DNA of 64,000 nt from Candidatus Cloacimonadota bacterium (GCA_030154085.1 JASKKR010000002.1:82287-146286); one strand, 5' to 3'. Counted from the first letter of the stretch, positions 46,901 to 55,744 are shown. Notes: generated by a model from the letters alone, not told the origin. Numbers and translations are program-made.

Positions 46901-48201
46901 TGGGAGATAGCTATGCAAACTATCAATTGGCAGGGTGGGAAGAAGACGCTGGCACATCTTGGGTGATGAGCAATTATCGAGTGAGTGCAGATTCTTTGAT
47001 TGCCGTACAATGGGTCAAGGACGAAATCTACACTGGACCGGAAATACCCATAAACTTTCTGGCGACCCCTCTGGATGAGAGCAGCGTGCAGCTAAGTTGG
47101 CTCGGGAATAGCGGTGGATATTATCGCATATATCGTAAAGACGAAACTGGGGCTGTCTCAATCATTGAGCCGGTATATGGTAATTCTTACACTGATTTTG
47201 GGTTGACCGCTCTGCATGAATATCAATATGCGCTCGCTAATGTTGACGATGCCTTCGATCCTCCCGAAAGCCAGCTAACAGATTGGCAATATGTCATTCC
47301 GATGCCGATCCCGGATGTGCTCGAGATCTCTATGGTAGGAGATCGGGAAGTGCGGGCAATCTTTAACCAACCCTTGGATGCTTCAGCACTAAATCCCATG
47401 TTGTATACGCTTTCCCACAATCTTGGATATCCTCTTTCGGTCAATAGCACTCATCAGCAACAGGGCGTGCAATTGAGATTTCGCGATGCTTTTCCTGTTT
47501 CAAGCAGCCCCTTTACCTTGACCATTCAAGGTCTTCGGGGAACCAGCGGCGTGGCGATGGGGATGCAGCAATATCAATTCCCTTATGTTAGCGATCTGGA
47601 TCCGCCCAAGATCAGCTTTGTAAATCTTACTGAAGATAATAACAACGTCTTGATCAGTTTTAATGAAACTATTGATCCGCAAAGCGCTGTGTATCTGGGA
47701 AACTATAGCTTGTACGCTCCCGATAACGATCCTGATAATGCAATCGCTGACATCTCAATCAACGATAACATTGTGAATATCAGCTTTGCTCACAGCTTAA
47801 AACATAGCAATGAAGCATATTTCATCCGAGTCGAGAATATCACCGATCTCTTTGGCAATCTGATCTCTCCCTTGCACAATCTGGCAAGATTTGCCGTGCG
47901 GGACTTTGATGATCTCAAAGACATAGTGGTCTTCCCCAATCCCTTGAAACGCAATCAGGATAATGAGATCATCTTTATGAATTTCCCGTCCAACAAAAAA
48001 GGAGAGATCGCCATCTATGATGTCAGCGGCTCTTTGGTCATCCGCAAAGGCATCGGTCCCTTCAATCCGGAAAGCAATCACATCACCTGGCGCTGGAATG
48101 TTACCAACTCAGACGGCAAAAGACTCTCGAGCGGGATCTATTTCTATGTGATCGAGATGGACGGCGAACGTGCCCGCGGGAAATTTGCCATAATCAATTA
48201 A
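43987..48201 (+). CDS. Subtilisin-like (S8) serine protease with T9SS-type sorting domain
   Basis: Secreted serine protease, 1404 residues. A hydrophobic signal (~15-32) precedes an I9-like pro-region (to ~130) and the peptidase domain (~140-430) with an intact triad: Asp155 in VAVIDSG, His224 in HGTHVSG, Ser384 in GTSMSAP, plus oxyanion Asn319 in SSGND. Downstream are FG-GAP/VCBS-type repeats with Ca-binding-like loops (DLDGNGNPELI, DFDGDGKMDFI), an FN3-like domain (~1020-1100) and Ig-like domains. The end is a type-A sorting domain (~1315-1404; VFPNPLKR, IAIYDVSGSLV, SSGIYFYVI). The start has a weak Shine-Dalgarno and may depend on read-through from the barrel gene. Confidence 0.93.
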   Translation: MDILLSLGQRFCTLSRIFLLLFLLTYSALLCATPEYTPGQLLFKTSSPNYPSEGKTGLSAFDGYLSQYGIKSIKPMKGMPGERYFKVDLSQMPDLQEMKSLNFAGIEYIEPNYLRKLHTIPNDPLYPQQLLYLSSIPQAWDYTTGNNQIIVAVIDSGLLLDHPDIAANVYHNIRETPDSGIDNDGNGFIDDWCGWDFADAPEMASVALGDYMDQDNDPTDESFHGTHVSGIVGAEGNNSFGISGVAWDVRIMPLRAGFRTIDAGYLQDDDVAAAIIYAADNGAHVVNMSWGDTNYSAIIADACDYAYAKGVVLVASSGNDGSNGVSYPAKLSNVISVGSVNHAKVVSNFSSYGPELDLVAPGEGILSTYKNTGNELFTLMSGTSMSAPMVSGSIALLLSLVPGLSPAEVRARLLTSTDDINTPGYDIRSGHGLLNTRKLLENLNPPFIEIDYPLDQSAISATTEFRGSVYGSDFARYTLMYTPLPAQETVVWMDIQEHTMQPTYHTTEVVDDVLGVFRVPSGFPDGKYLVRLQFEKRQNNLMKYNYYRTITVERDAAQLVPSSLQSFQRYSRAELRHYIRAAFDRPVRSELRITDSVGENHIIYSSVSDTVQVWALPPNLPPGNIDISIMASGHNALTYESPVFEDFLNISYHTIPNYGFIPQPIGNARVPLNRWYDFNGSGKQEYLAMDIPVTGYGEVRSYEVHGKQHIQTHLFPANFWPLDIGNTNARGIEILALQSEIGKLWETRIGENYPDPDSLIFNDTSIMGGIMADLDGNGNPELILVKNLPTERVVQIYGRNAQGIMSQRATLHNITETYLRNNFVPSIIAYDFSGNGQKEILTADTDGDIMIFHTHGNTSERIWHYRLPVANAYQMAKGDFDGDGKMDFIVGGYNTDIVDPNLNFWHFEAFSWDENTNSFQSMGSIEFNQVESQNAILAMNIDGDSLDEIVLGISPNLYIVKYLNSTLTPIFVGDSYANYQLAGWEEDAGTSWVMSNYRVSADSLIAVQWVKDEIYTGPEIPINFLATPLDESSVQLSWLGNSGGYYRIYRKDETGAVSIIEPVYGNSYTDFGLTALHEYQYALANVDDAFDPPESQLTDWQYVIPMPIPDVLEISMVGDREVRAIFNQPLDASALNPMLYTLSHNLGYPLSVNSTHQQQGVQLRFRDAFPVSSSPFTLTIQGLRGTSGVAMGMQQYQFPYVSDLDPPKISFVNLTEDNNNVLISFNETIDPQSAVYLGNYSLYAPDNDPDNAIADISINDNIVNISFAHSLKHSNEAYFIRVENITDLFGNLISPLHNLARFAVRDFDDLKDIVVFPNPLKRNQDNEIIFMNFPSNKKGEIAIYDVSGSLVIRKGIGPFNPESNHITWRWNVTNSDGKRLSSGIYFYVIEMDGERARGKFAIIN

Positions 48202-48211
48202 AGGACAAGGT

Positions 48212-49543
48212 ATGAATAGCGATCCTAATTGGGAAGATTTTGAATTTGAAGAAGAGGAAATTTGGAATGAGCTGCAAAAGAAAGAGAAAAGTGCTTTCAT
48301 CGCAGCAATAGTTCGCCAAAAAGACAACCCCGAAGAAGTCGAAGCCTCGCTGGATGAGCTGGAACGTCTGGCAGATACTGCCGGCATAACCGTCTTGGGT
48401 CGTTATACCCAAAAACGCCCTAATCCGGATCGGGGAACCTATTTTGGCAAAGGCTTTTTGGAAAATATTCGCACTCACCTCTTGCAGGTTGGGGCAGACA
48501 TGCTGATCGTGAATGCTGAGCTCTCTCCCATGCAAGCCCGGAATATAGAAAAGCAATATGAATTCAAGGTGATTGACCGCACAGAAGTGATCCTGAGCAT
48601 CTTCCATGATCATGCCCGCACTCGAGAAGCCAAGCTCCAAGTCAAACTGGCAGAGCTACAATATCAGCTCCCCCGACTCAGACGTCTTTGGGGACACTTT
48701 GACAAAGAACATGGTAGTGTTCGCAGCACCGGAGGATCCGCCAGTAGAGGCATGGGAGAAAAACAGATTGAGATCGACAAACGCCTGATCCGCGATCAGA
48801 TCCGCAAAATAAATTCCGCCATAGACCACATCAGCACTCATAAATTGACTCAGCGTAAACAGCGTGATAATGCCAAAAAGATCTGCCTGGTGGGTTATAC
48901 CAATGCTGGTAAATCTACCCTTTTTAACCGCCTCACTGACGCTGACGTGCTCGTGCAAGATCGTCTCTTCGCCACTCTGGATTCCACAAGTAGGCAGCTC
49001 AAGCTTTCCACCGGGGCTCCTGCTGTGATTTCGGATACGGTTGGCTTTATCTCCGACCTCCCCCATCATTTAGTGGCATCATTTCGAGCCACTTTGATGG
49101 AAGCTGTGGATGCGGATCTTCTCTTACATGTGGTTGATATATCCGATAAACGGCATGACTATTATATTCAGCAGGTTAATAAAGTCCTCGCTGGAATCGG
49201 CGCTGATAAGATCTCTCAGATCTTGGTACTCAATAAAAAAGACCGGGTGGAAGAAAGATATAGTAAGCTCCTTGAAAGGCACTATGGCACAGCCGTCGCT
49301 ATCAGCGCGTCTCAAAATCAAGGCATTGATGAGCTCTTAGAAATGGTCGAACTGGTCTTGATGGACAATCGCCGCTATTATCTGCATTTGCCCTATGAAC
49401 AAACCTCCCTGGTTTCTCGTCTGCATGATCTAGGAAGGATAGAAAAAGAGGATTACCGTGAAGATGGAATCCACATCCAGGTCATCTTAGGCAAGATGAA
49501 CCGCCATTTGATCCAGGATTATATCGTGGAAAAGCCCAATTAG
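48212..49543 (+). CDS. hflX: GTPase HflX
   Basis: Ribosome-associated GTPase that splits or rescues stalled 70S ribosomes in stress. The N-terminal HflX domain has GRYTQKRPNPDRGTYFGKG and NAELSPMQARNIE; a helical linker has the family's Gly-rich segment (RSTGGSASRGMGEKQIEIDKR); the G domain has G1 GYTNAGKST (near residue 230), G3 DTVGF and G4 NKKD. 443 residues is normal. It follows the subtilisin gene by 10 bases with an AAGGACAAGG site, probably by chance of operon layout. Confidence 0.95.
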   Translation: MNSDPNWEDFEFEEEEIWNELQKKEKSAFIAAIVRQKDNPEEVEASLDELERLADTAGITVLGRYTQKRPNPDRGTYFGKGFLENIRTHLLQVGADMLIVNAELSPMQARNIEKQYEFKVIDRTEVILSIFHDHARTREAKLQVKLAELQYQLPRLRRLWGHFDKEHGSVRSTGGSASRGMGEKQIEIDKRLIRDQIRKINSAIDHISTHKLTQRKQRDNAKKICLVGYTNAGKSTLFNRLTDADVLVQDRLFATLDSTSRQLKLSTGAPAVISDTVGFISDLPHHLVASFRATLMEAVDADLLLHVVDISDKRHDYYIQQVNKVLAGIGADKISQILVLNKKDRVEERYSKLLERHYGTAVAISASQNQGIDELLEMVELVLMDNRRYYLHLPYEQTSLVSRLHDLGRIEKEDYREDGIHIQVILGKMNRHLIQDYIVEKPN

Positions 49544-49629
49544 AGCAGCACCTGGTCAATTCCTTTGACAGCCCTGCTGAATAATTGTAGCAAAGTTTTA
49601 AGAACATAATTATATGATTAGGAGATAAC

Positions 49630-50295
49630 ATGGTAAAGCAAATTTCTGCAAAAGAAGCTGCTGCTATGATCAAACCCGGAAGCAGATTGGCAATCGGTGG
49701 ATTTTTGGCAGTAGGTGCTCCAGAATCCATCATAGACGCCATCGTGGAAGCCGGCACTAAAGACCTGCACATGATCGTCATCGCTTCTGATTGGGAAGAT
49801 CGCGGAGTTGGCAAGCTCGTAGTTGCCCACGCCATCAAGAGCGCTCAGGTATCACATCTGGGCACAAACCGCACGATTCAAGCCCAGATGAATTCCGGCG
49901 AGATAGAAATCGAACTGGTACCTCAAGGCACTTTGATGGAAAGAGTGCGCTGTTTTGGCGCAGGGCTTGGCGCTGTGCTCACCCCCACAGGTCTTGGCAC
50001 CGTGGTACAGGAAGGCAAAGAGGTTTTGAGCATTAATGGCAAAGAATATATCCTCGAACCTGCCATCGAAAGCGACTTTGCTCTCGTACACGCTTGGAAA
50101 GCAGATAAGATGGGCAATCTCATCTTCCGCAAGACAGCCCGAAATAGCAACCCCATCATGGCAATGGCAGGCAAAATCACTATTGCTGAAGCAGATGAGA
50201 TCGTCGAGATTGGTGATCTTGATCCCGAGCTCATCGCATGTCCGGGAATTTTTGTAGACTATCTTGTCAAGAGCTCGGAGGTTACAAATGGATAA
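49630..50295 (+). CDS. atoD: CoA-transferase subunit A (acetate/acetoacetate type)
   Basis: Alpha subunit of a 3-oxoacid or acetoacetate CoA-transferase, which moves CoA between short-chain acids in fermentation. It shows the family blocks KPGSRLAIGGFLAVGAPESIIDAI, GTNRTIQAQMNSGEIEIELVPQGTL and SDFALVHAWKADKMGNLIFRKTARN. 221 residues is standard. AGGAG lies 7 bases upstream of the ATG. The beta subunit gene overlaps its end by 8 bases. The pair fits amino-acid (for example lysine) fermentation. Confidence 0.92.
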   Translation: MVKQISAKEAAAMIKPGSRLAIGGFLAVGAPESIIDAIVEAGTKDLHMIVIASDWEDRGVGKLVVAHAIKSAQVSHLGTNRTIQAQMNSGEIEIELVPQGTLMERVRCFGAGLGAVLTPTGLGTVVQEGKEVLSINGKEYILEPAIESDFALVHAWKADKMGNLIFRKTARNSNPIMAMAGKITIAEADEIVEIGDLDPELIACPGIFVDYLVKSSEVTNG

Positions 50296-50941
50296 GCGAC
50301 AAATGATTGGCAAACGTATTGCCCAAGAATTTCATGATGGAGATTATGTGAATCTCGGTATTGGACTCCCCACTTTAGCAGTAGATTATATCCCCGAAGG
50401 TGTGCACGTCATTTTCCAGAGCGAAAATGGCATGCTCGGGGTGGGTCCCAGTCCAGCAGAAGGACATGAAGATAAGGACATGATCAATGCCGGGGGCGGA
50501 TTTATCACAGCTATCAAAGGCGCTTCATTCTTTGACAGCGCTCAAAGCTTTGCCATAATCCGCGGCGGTCATATTGATACAACCGTCTTAGGTGCACTCC
50601 AGGTGGATGCTCACGGAAATCTGGCAAATTGGATGATCCCTGGCAAGATGGTCCCGGGAATGGGCGGCGCCATGGACTTGGTAACGGGTGCACGTAAGGT
50701 GATCGTTGCCATGGAACACGTGGACAAACGCGGCAATCCAAAGATTCTCAAAGATTGCAATCTTCCTTTAACTGCTGTGGGCAAAGTAAGTTTAATCATC
50801 ACGGATATGGCTGTCATCGAAGTCAGTTCCGAAGGATTGGTGCTTAAAGAATTGGCAGCAGGATGCACGGTGGAAGATGTTATTAAAGCTACTGAGGCTG
50901 AACTCATCGTCCCTCGCGAAATCGGGACTTTTGGGCAATAG
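50288..50941 (+). CDS. atoA: CoA-transferase subunit B
   Basis: Beta subunit carrying the catalytic Glu that forms the acyl-glutamyl-CoA intermediate, seen here in FQSENGMLGVGP near residue 44. Other signatures: YVNLGIGLPTL, GGHIDTTVLGALQVD, GAMDLVTGARKVIVAMEH. I start at the ATG of 50288, preceded by GGAGG; a longer open frame from 50264 lacks a good site. It overlaps atoD by 8 bases. Substrate specificity cannot be read from the sequence. Confidence 0.93.
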   Translation: MDKRQMIGKRIAQEFHDGDYVNLGIGLPTLAVDYIPEGVHVIFQSENGMLGVGPSPAEGHEDKDMINAGGGFITAIKGASFFDSAQSFAIIRGGHIDTTVLGALQVDAHGNLANWMIPGKMVPGMGGAMDLVTGARKVIVAMEHVDKRGNPKILKDCNLPLTAVGKVSLIITDMAVIEVSSEGLVLKELAAGCTVEDVIKATEAELIVPREIGTFGQ

Positions 50942-51013
50942 CATTCCCGCATATCATAACCATGTGAATGAGGTTTGTAGCCTTAAAATAAATATCACCT
51001 CAAGATGACTTGG

Positions 51014-51070
51014 CTACAACCTGTTGTAGTTACACAACCTATAGACCGGGATATCGTTCCCGGTTTTTTT
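51014..51070 (+). terminator. Rho-independent terminator of the atoDA operon
   Basis: Stem ACCGGGA (51045-51051) / TCCCGGT (51058-51064) followed by seven T. A separate perfect 7-bp hairpin CTACAAC / GTTGTAG lies just upstream (51014-51029). Confidence 0.9.
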
Positions 51071-52166
51071 ATAGGTCAAGAGTCAATAACTCATCCCAGG
51101 CTTTAGGGCGGCTCAGAACTTGTAAGATGGAATCCCGCTTTTCATAGAATATCTTAGCAATCTGCGGATCAAACTGCTGTTCCCGATTTTTGTAAATCTC
51201 TCTGGCTGCAGTTGCATAATCCAGATTCTCCCGATACAAGCGCTTGCTTGTCATCGCATCAAAACTATCTGCCACACTCACAATCCTGGCATATAGATGG
51301 ATCTCTTCCCCTGTCAATCCATGTGGATATCCTGCACCATTGAACCATTCATGATGCTCTCGGATAGTGCGGATGATCGAATCTGCAAAACCAATCGGAC
51401 TCAGAATCTTTGCTCCCGTCTCAGGATGCATTTTGATGATTTGATATTCGTCTTCACTGAGGCTTTGTTCTTTGTTAAGGACAGTGGTAATCACTCCGAT
51501 CTTGCCCAGATCATGCAGGAGAGCTCCAATTCTCAGCTCGCTCAATTCGTCCATGTTCAACTTCAACTCTTTGCCCAAAACAATCGCCAAAGCAGTAACT
51601 CGTTCCGAATGACCGCGGGTATAGACATCGTTGACTTCCATCGCATTCACCATTGCATGAATTGTGTTTAGATAGCTCTTTTGCAATTTAATTTGAGCCT
51701 GGAGTAACTCCGTTGTCCGCTCGGATACTAACCGTTGCAGCTGAGTCTTGTACATCTCATTTTGATATCTTAACTCATAGGTTTCCAGGCTTTGCTGCAC
51801 AGTCACCAGAAAGTCACTGATCGAAAAAGGCTTTTTGAGGAATTCATAAACGCCCAAATGAATTGCTTCCCTGAGCAACCACTCGTCCGAAGAGCCAGTA
51901 ATCAGGATTACCGGAATCTTCTCATCCCGCTCTCGCACAGCCTTGATGATCGTCAGCCCATTCACTTGAGGCATAGCCACATCCGTGACCACAGTGCTGA
52001 TATCTTCTTCCTCGATCATCTTTAGTGCTCTGACTGGATCATCAGTAGTTATAGCCGCGAATCCCTTCTGACCCTCTAAGCCTAAACGTATACTATTCAA
52101 AACCGCAAGATCATCATCAATGATCAATACCCTATGCTGCATTTCGTATGCCTTTTTTACCATCAT
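51069..52166 (-). CDS. HD-GYP response regulator (c-di-GMP phosphodiesterase type)
   Basis: Two-component output protein. An N-terminal receiver domain (~10-125) has the acidic pair IIDDD, phospho-acceptor Asp62 in VVTDVAMP, Thr90 in LITGSS and Lys111 in FLKKP. A coiled-coil linker leads to an HD-GYP domain (~160-350): HD at 218-219 (ALLHDLGKIGV), HHE at 271-273, and GAGYP at 277-281 (a usual variant of GxGYP). The motif set fits c-di-GMP hydrolysis. No histidine kinase gene lies nearby. The start overlaps the SRAP stop by one base (TAATG), so the two are co-translated; a later Met9 is also possible. Confidence 0.92.
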   Translation of the reverse strand: MMVKKAYEMQHRVLIIDDDLAVLNSIRLGLEGQKGFAAITTDDPVRALKMIEEEDISTVVTDVAMPQVNGLTIIKAVRERDEKIPVILITGSSDEWLLREAIHLGVYEFLKKPFSISDFLVTVQQSLETYELRYQNEMYKTQLQRLVSERTTELLQAQIKLQKSYLNTIHAMVNAMEVNDVYTRGHSERVTALAIVLGKELKLNMDELSELRIGALLHDLGKIGVITTVLNKEQSLSEDEYQIIKMHPETGAKILSPIGFADSIIRTIREHHEWFNGAGYPHGLTGEEIHLYARIVSVADSFDAMTSKRLYRENLDYATAAREIYKNREQQFDPQIAKIFYEKRDSILQVLSRPKAWDELLTLDL

Positions 52167-52849
52167 TAAATCTCATCCTGAAAATCAACCTTGGCAATTA
52201 GCTCTGGGAAGTTATTAGAAACCTTATTCACTAAAGGACTCACTCGATGCGAACTCAAATAATCATCGGGGATAGGAATCATCAATTTTTCAGCCTCGTG
52301 CACATCCTGAAGCGCTGGATCCAACCAATCATCAATAGCTTCAGCCATGATGCAAACCGGCATGCGATGATGCAGACTTTGCATCATCCGATTTGCTTCA
52401 GTGGTAATTATGGCGATAGTGGGCAAATAGCTCCCATCAGCACCCTGCCAGACATCGTAGATAGCGCCCAGATAGAGCAATCCGCCATCTGAAGGATAGA
52501 CGTAGTATGGAATCTTGCCCGGCGCTTTCCATTCATAAAAGCCATTGGCAGGGATCAATGCTCGCCTTCGGATAAAGGAGGCTTTAAAAGATGGCTTCGT
52601 GCCGATACTCTCCCTACGAACATTGATCATAGGGCTTGTAGGCAGCTCTCTCATCCAAGAAGGAACTAAGCCCCATCGAAAATAGCCATCATAGCGCTTT
52701 TCTGAATTGCTGACTATTGCCATCACCGTGTGGGTAGGCGCCACGTTGTAGGAAATCGGCATTTGCTCACTTTGAATCTCAGCATGCAGCTCTTTGACAA
52801 GTCGCTGCAACTCGTCGTGCTTGATCACTTGGGCAAATCTTCCACACAT
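52166..52849 (-). CDS. SRAP/YedK-family abasic-site DNA-protein crosslinker
   Basis: SOS-response-associated protein (HMCES/YedK family) that traps abasic sites in single-stranded DNA through its N-terminal Cys. The start is fixed by chemistry: Cys must be residue 2, as in MCGRFAQ, and the ATG at 52849 has AAAGGAG upstream, so the longer frame to 52873 is rejected. Active-site residues appear in order: Cys2, Asn76 (INVRRES), Glu106 (NGFYEWK), His161 (LHHRMPV). 227 residues is normal. It is coupled to the HD-GYP gene and diverges from nth. Confidence 0.94.
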   Translation of the reverse strand: MCGRFAQVIKHDELQRLVKELHAEIQSEQMPISYNVAPTHTVMAIVSNSEKRYDGYFRWGLVPSWMRELPTSPMINVRRESIGTKPSFKASFIRRRALIPANGFYEWKAPGKIPYYVYPSDGGLLYLGAIYDVWQGADGSYLPTIAIITTEANRMMQSLHHRMPVCIMAEAIDDWLDPALQDVHEAEKLMIPIPDDYLSSHRVSPLVNKVSNNFPELIAKVDFQDEI

Positions 52850-52949
52850 ACTTATCTCCTTTGAGATTGACACTTTTTGGCATTCTTAGATCTTGGCAAG
52901 AGATTTATCATAGTAAATTGCTGATTGAATTGAAAAATTAGGAGTTGTT

Positions 52950-53594
52950 TTGACTAATAAAGATATCGACCATGTAATGAGACTCTTGGAAGTTCATTTC
53001 CAAAAAGTCAAGACCCCAATCGTGGATCTAATTCAGGCTCAGACCAAAGATCCTTTTAAGGTGCTCGTAGCCACCATCCTCAGTGCCCGCACAAAAGATG
53101 AAACCACCTCCCAAGCCGTCAATAGACTTTTTGCTAAAATCGACAATGTAGATGATCTGGATAATCTCAGCGAGAAGGAGCTGCATAAGCTCATCTTTCC
53201 TGTCGGTTTTCATAACGCTAAGACTAAACACCTCAAAGCCTTACCAAAAGTCCTCCACGAGGAGTTTGGCGGCAAAGTCCCTTCTGAAATTGACGACCTC
53301 CTACGCCTGCCAGGAGTGGGACGCAAGACAGCCAATCTCGTGCGCGCCGTCGCCTTTTCACTGCCTGCCATTTGTGTGGATGTTCACGTCCACCGCATCT
53401 GTAACCGCTGGGGATATATACAAACAAATAGTCCCCTCGAAACCGAAATGGCTCTACGCAAGAAACTACCTCAAAAACACTGGCTGACCATCAATTCATA
53501 TGTCGTGGCTTTTGGACAAAACCTCTGCACTCCCAGAAAGCCCAAATGTGAGATCTGCCCAATCTATAAATATTGTCAACGCATCGGAGTATAA
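52950..53594 (+). CDS. nth: Endonuclease III
   Basis: DNA glycosylase/AP lyase for oxidised pyrimidines. The helix-hairpin-helix LLRLPGVGRKTANLV contains the catalytic Lys, and the catalytic Asp is in VDVHVHRICNRW. The C-terminal 4Fe-4S loop is complete (Cys spacing 6, 2, 5; CTPRKPKCEICPIYKYC). The start is TTG with GGAG upstream. 214 residues is normal. With the divergent SRAP gene it makes a small base-damage neighbourhood. Confidence 0.95.
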   Translation: MTNKDIDHVMRLLEVHFQKVKTPIVDLIQAQTKDPFKVLVATILSARTKDETTSQAVNRLFAKIDNVDDLDNLSEKELHKLIFPVGFHNAKTKHLKALPKVLHEEFGGKVPSEIDDLLRLPGVGRKTANLVRAVAFSLPAICVDVHVHRICNRWGYIQTNSPLETEMALRKKLPQKHWLTINSYVVAFGQNLCTPRKPKCEICPIYKYCQRIGV

Positions 53595-53605
53595 AGGAAG
53601 CAAAT

Positions 53606-53911
53606 ATGAGCTGCATCTTTTGTAAAATTCATCCCCAAAAAATCATCATGGAAAACGACTATTTCTTTGTAATTCCGGATAAATACCCTGTCTCCAGAGG
53701 ACACCACTTGATCATCTCCAAAAGACATATCACTGACTTCTTTGAGCTTAATGCCTCCGAAGCACCAGCACTGCTGGAGATATCCAAAAGATTAAAGGAC
53801 TACCTCGGGCAAGAACTGAACCCTTCCGGCTATAACCTTGCCATGAATTCAGGCAAAAGCGCTGGACAGACCATCTTCCACTTTCATCTCCACTTCATCC
53901 CCAGATATTAG
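53606..53911 (+). CDS. HIT-family nucleotide-binding protein
   Basis: Small histidine-triad hydrolase (101 residues) acting on nucleotide conjugates. The start at the ATG of 53606 gives the typical MSCIFCKI opening and has AAAGGAAG upstream; the frame is open further left but overlaps nth. The triad motif is HFHLHFIPRY near the C-terminus. It follows nth after 11 bases. Confidence 0.93.
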   Translation: MSCIFCKIHPQKIIMENDYFFVIPDKYPVSRGHHLIISKRHITDFFELNASEAPALLEISKRLKDYLGQELNPSGYNLAMNSGKSAGQTIFHFHLHFIPRY

Positions 53912-53974
53912 GTAACGCCAGCTATGGTTCACCAAACATTTTCCATGACCATCCAGAGGATAAGACCGTGCCTA

Positions 53975-54080
53975 AACGCACTTCACAAAGCTGTAACTCC
54001 TTATTTTCCCGTTTCTTGCTCACTTCTCAAATGAGGGACAAACGGGGGAGGCTTGAAGTGTGCTACTTTTGCAAGTACTT
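53975..54080 (+). repeat. Dispersed intergenic repeat, copy 4
   Basis: Full copy with arms CACTTCACAAAGCTGTAACTCC and GTGCTACTTTTGCAAG. The central stem is less perfect here (CCGTTTCTTGCTCA against TGAGGGACAAACGG). The stretch 54081-54358 shows no gene or clear terminator. Confidence 0.85.
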
Positions 54081-54358
54081 ACACATCTGTTTTCACAGCA
54101 ATTTGCATGGCATAACAACAACTTGATATCAAACTGTTGCATATCATTTAATATTGAATAATAATTAACCATGATGCCTATTCTCTTGGCATCTATTGAA
54201 GATTACTTTTCTTACTTACAACCATTACTGTGAAAATCATGGGATTCAGCAACTCTGCCGCGATTATCTCGAGGTCATGATGCATCAATTTCAAAGAATG
54301 GTCTCATGCTCTTGAATGCTATCAGAGATGGCACAGGTTCTCAAGGATTGCAATGAAG

Positions 54359-55744
54359 TTATCCAACTATAAAATCTCCATCAGCATAAGTGTAATTTGC
54401 TCTAACAGAGTTTTTGATAAAGAATAATCCAATCGATAGGGGACCGATACGCCCGATAAACATAACCATGATAATCACGATCTTACTTAAATTATGTAGT
54501 TGCGAAGTAATGCCCATAGATAGTCCCACGGTGCCAAAAGCTGAAACAGTTTCAAAAAGCAAATCCAGAAGTGGCTTATCCTCATAAAGCAGCATAATGA
54601 AAGTTGCCGAGGTAATAATAGTCAATGCGAGTATAACAATTGATAATGCAGAACTAATAATATATTCCGGCACTCTTCTATGGAAGATATTTGTCGCCTT
54701 ATTACGCCTTAGGGTGCTGAATATTGCTAAGTATATTATGCCAATTGTTGTTGATTTGACTCCGCCACCTGTACTCGCTGGAGCAGTGCCAATAAACATG
54801 AAAACAATCATGATAAAAAGGCTTGACCTGCTATATAAAGCGATGTCTGCAGAATTGTAACCCGTGGTTGATGATGCCGAAATTGCCTGAAAGATATTCA
54901 CTAAAAATCCGTGGATTTGACTAGATGAATTAATAGCTTCAGATGCGATAATAAGTAGACTGCCCAGAGAAAACAAAATTAATGCCATCGTGATGACTAA
55001 CTTAGAATGAGAGTTCATTCTGGAAAATTTAAAAGGAGATTTCTTGTTGGTTATTAGACTCACAATATCGTTAATAACTAGAAAACCTATCCCGCCAGCA
55101 ATGCACAAGAAGAAAGTAATAAGATTGACAAATATATCATTACTGTAGTTCATAAAACTATTGCTGAAGAGTGAGAAGCCAGCAGTGCAAAATGTTGATA
55201 TCGAATGGAATAATCCAAGATAGAGAGCTTGCAAGCGCGGGAAATCATCAAACCAAGCTATAAAATATAATATAGTACCAAAAACCTCGACGACTACAGT
55301 ATAGATAATAATCAAGTTAATAATTCGATATATATTCTCACTCGTAACCCCAGAATAGGAATCTTGTATTAAAAGATGACCGCGAAGGGAGAGTTTCTTC
55401 CTCATAAAGAAAAATATCAGGACAATAAATGACATATATCCAATTCCGCCAACCTGAATTAGAATTAATATCACTATCTGCCCAAATAAGGAATAGTATG
55501 AACCTGTATCTTCTACTATCAGACCTGTTGTTGACACTGCCGAAGTAGCAGTAAATAATGCATCTATATAAGGCTGAAACTTACCAGTCGAGGAAGAAAT
55601 TGGAAGGGCTAAAATAGCTGATCCGAGCAATATAAAAACAAGAAAACCCAGTACTATGATTTGAGTATTTGATAATCTCTCGAATAAGTTTCCAATTATT
55701 GTATTTCCATTCTGGGTAGAGAAGATATTATTAGTCTTTTTCAT
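54359..55744 (-). CDS. TrkH/KtrB-family potassium transporter
   Basis: Membrane subunit for K+ uptake, 461 residues with about ten hydrophobic helices in four pore-loop repeats. Selectivity-filter-like segments TSAVSTTGL, STFCTAGFS, ASSTTGYNS and SAFGTVGLS, each with a central Gly, are visible. Lengths and loops suit the KtrB/TrkH group. No TrkA/KtrA gating subunit gene is adjacent. It is 185 bases from the next gene upstream, so it may have its own promoter. Confidence 0.93.
   Translation of the reverse strand: MKKTNNIFSTQNGNTIIGNLFERLSNTQIIVLGFLVFILLGSAILALPISSSTGKFQPYIDALFTATSAVSTTGLIVEDTGSYYSLFGQIVILILIQVGGIGYMSFIVLIFFFMRKKLSLRGHLLIQDSYSGVTSENIYRIINLIIIYTVVVEVFGTILYFIAWFDDFPRLQALYLGLFHSISTFCTAGFSLFSNSFMNYSNDIFVNLITFFLCIAGGIGFLVINDIVSLITNKKSPFKFSRMNSHSKLVITMALILFSLGSLLIIASEAINSSSQIHGFLVNIFQAISASSTTGYNSADIALYSRSSLFIMIVFMFIGTAPASTGGGVKSTTIGIIYLAIFSTLRRNKATNIFHRRVPEYIISSALSIVILALTIITSATFIMLLYEDKPLLDLLFETVSAFGTVGLSMGITSQLHNLSKIVIIMVMFIGRIGPLSIGLFFIKNSVRANYTYADGDFIVG

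Noticed and set aside
51000..51040. Sigma-54 promoter (TGGCT at 51012)
   Set aside because: The GC of the -12 element is missing at the required spacing; the bases are better explained by a 7-bp hairpin.
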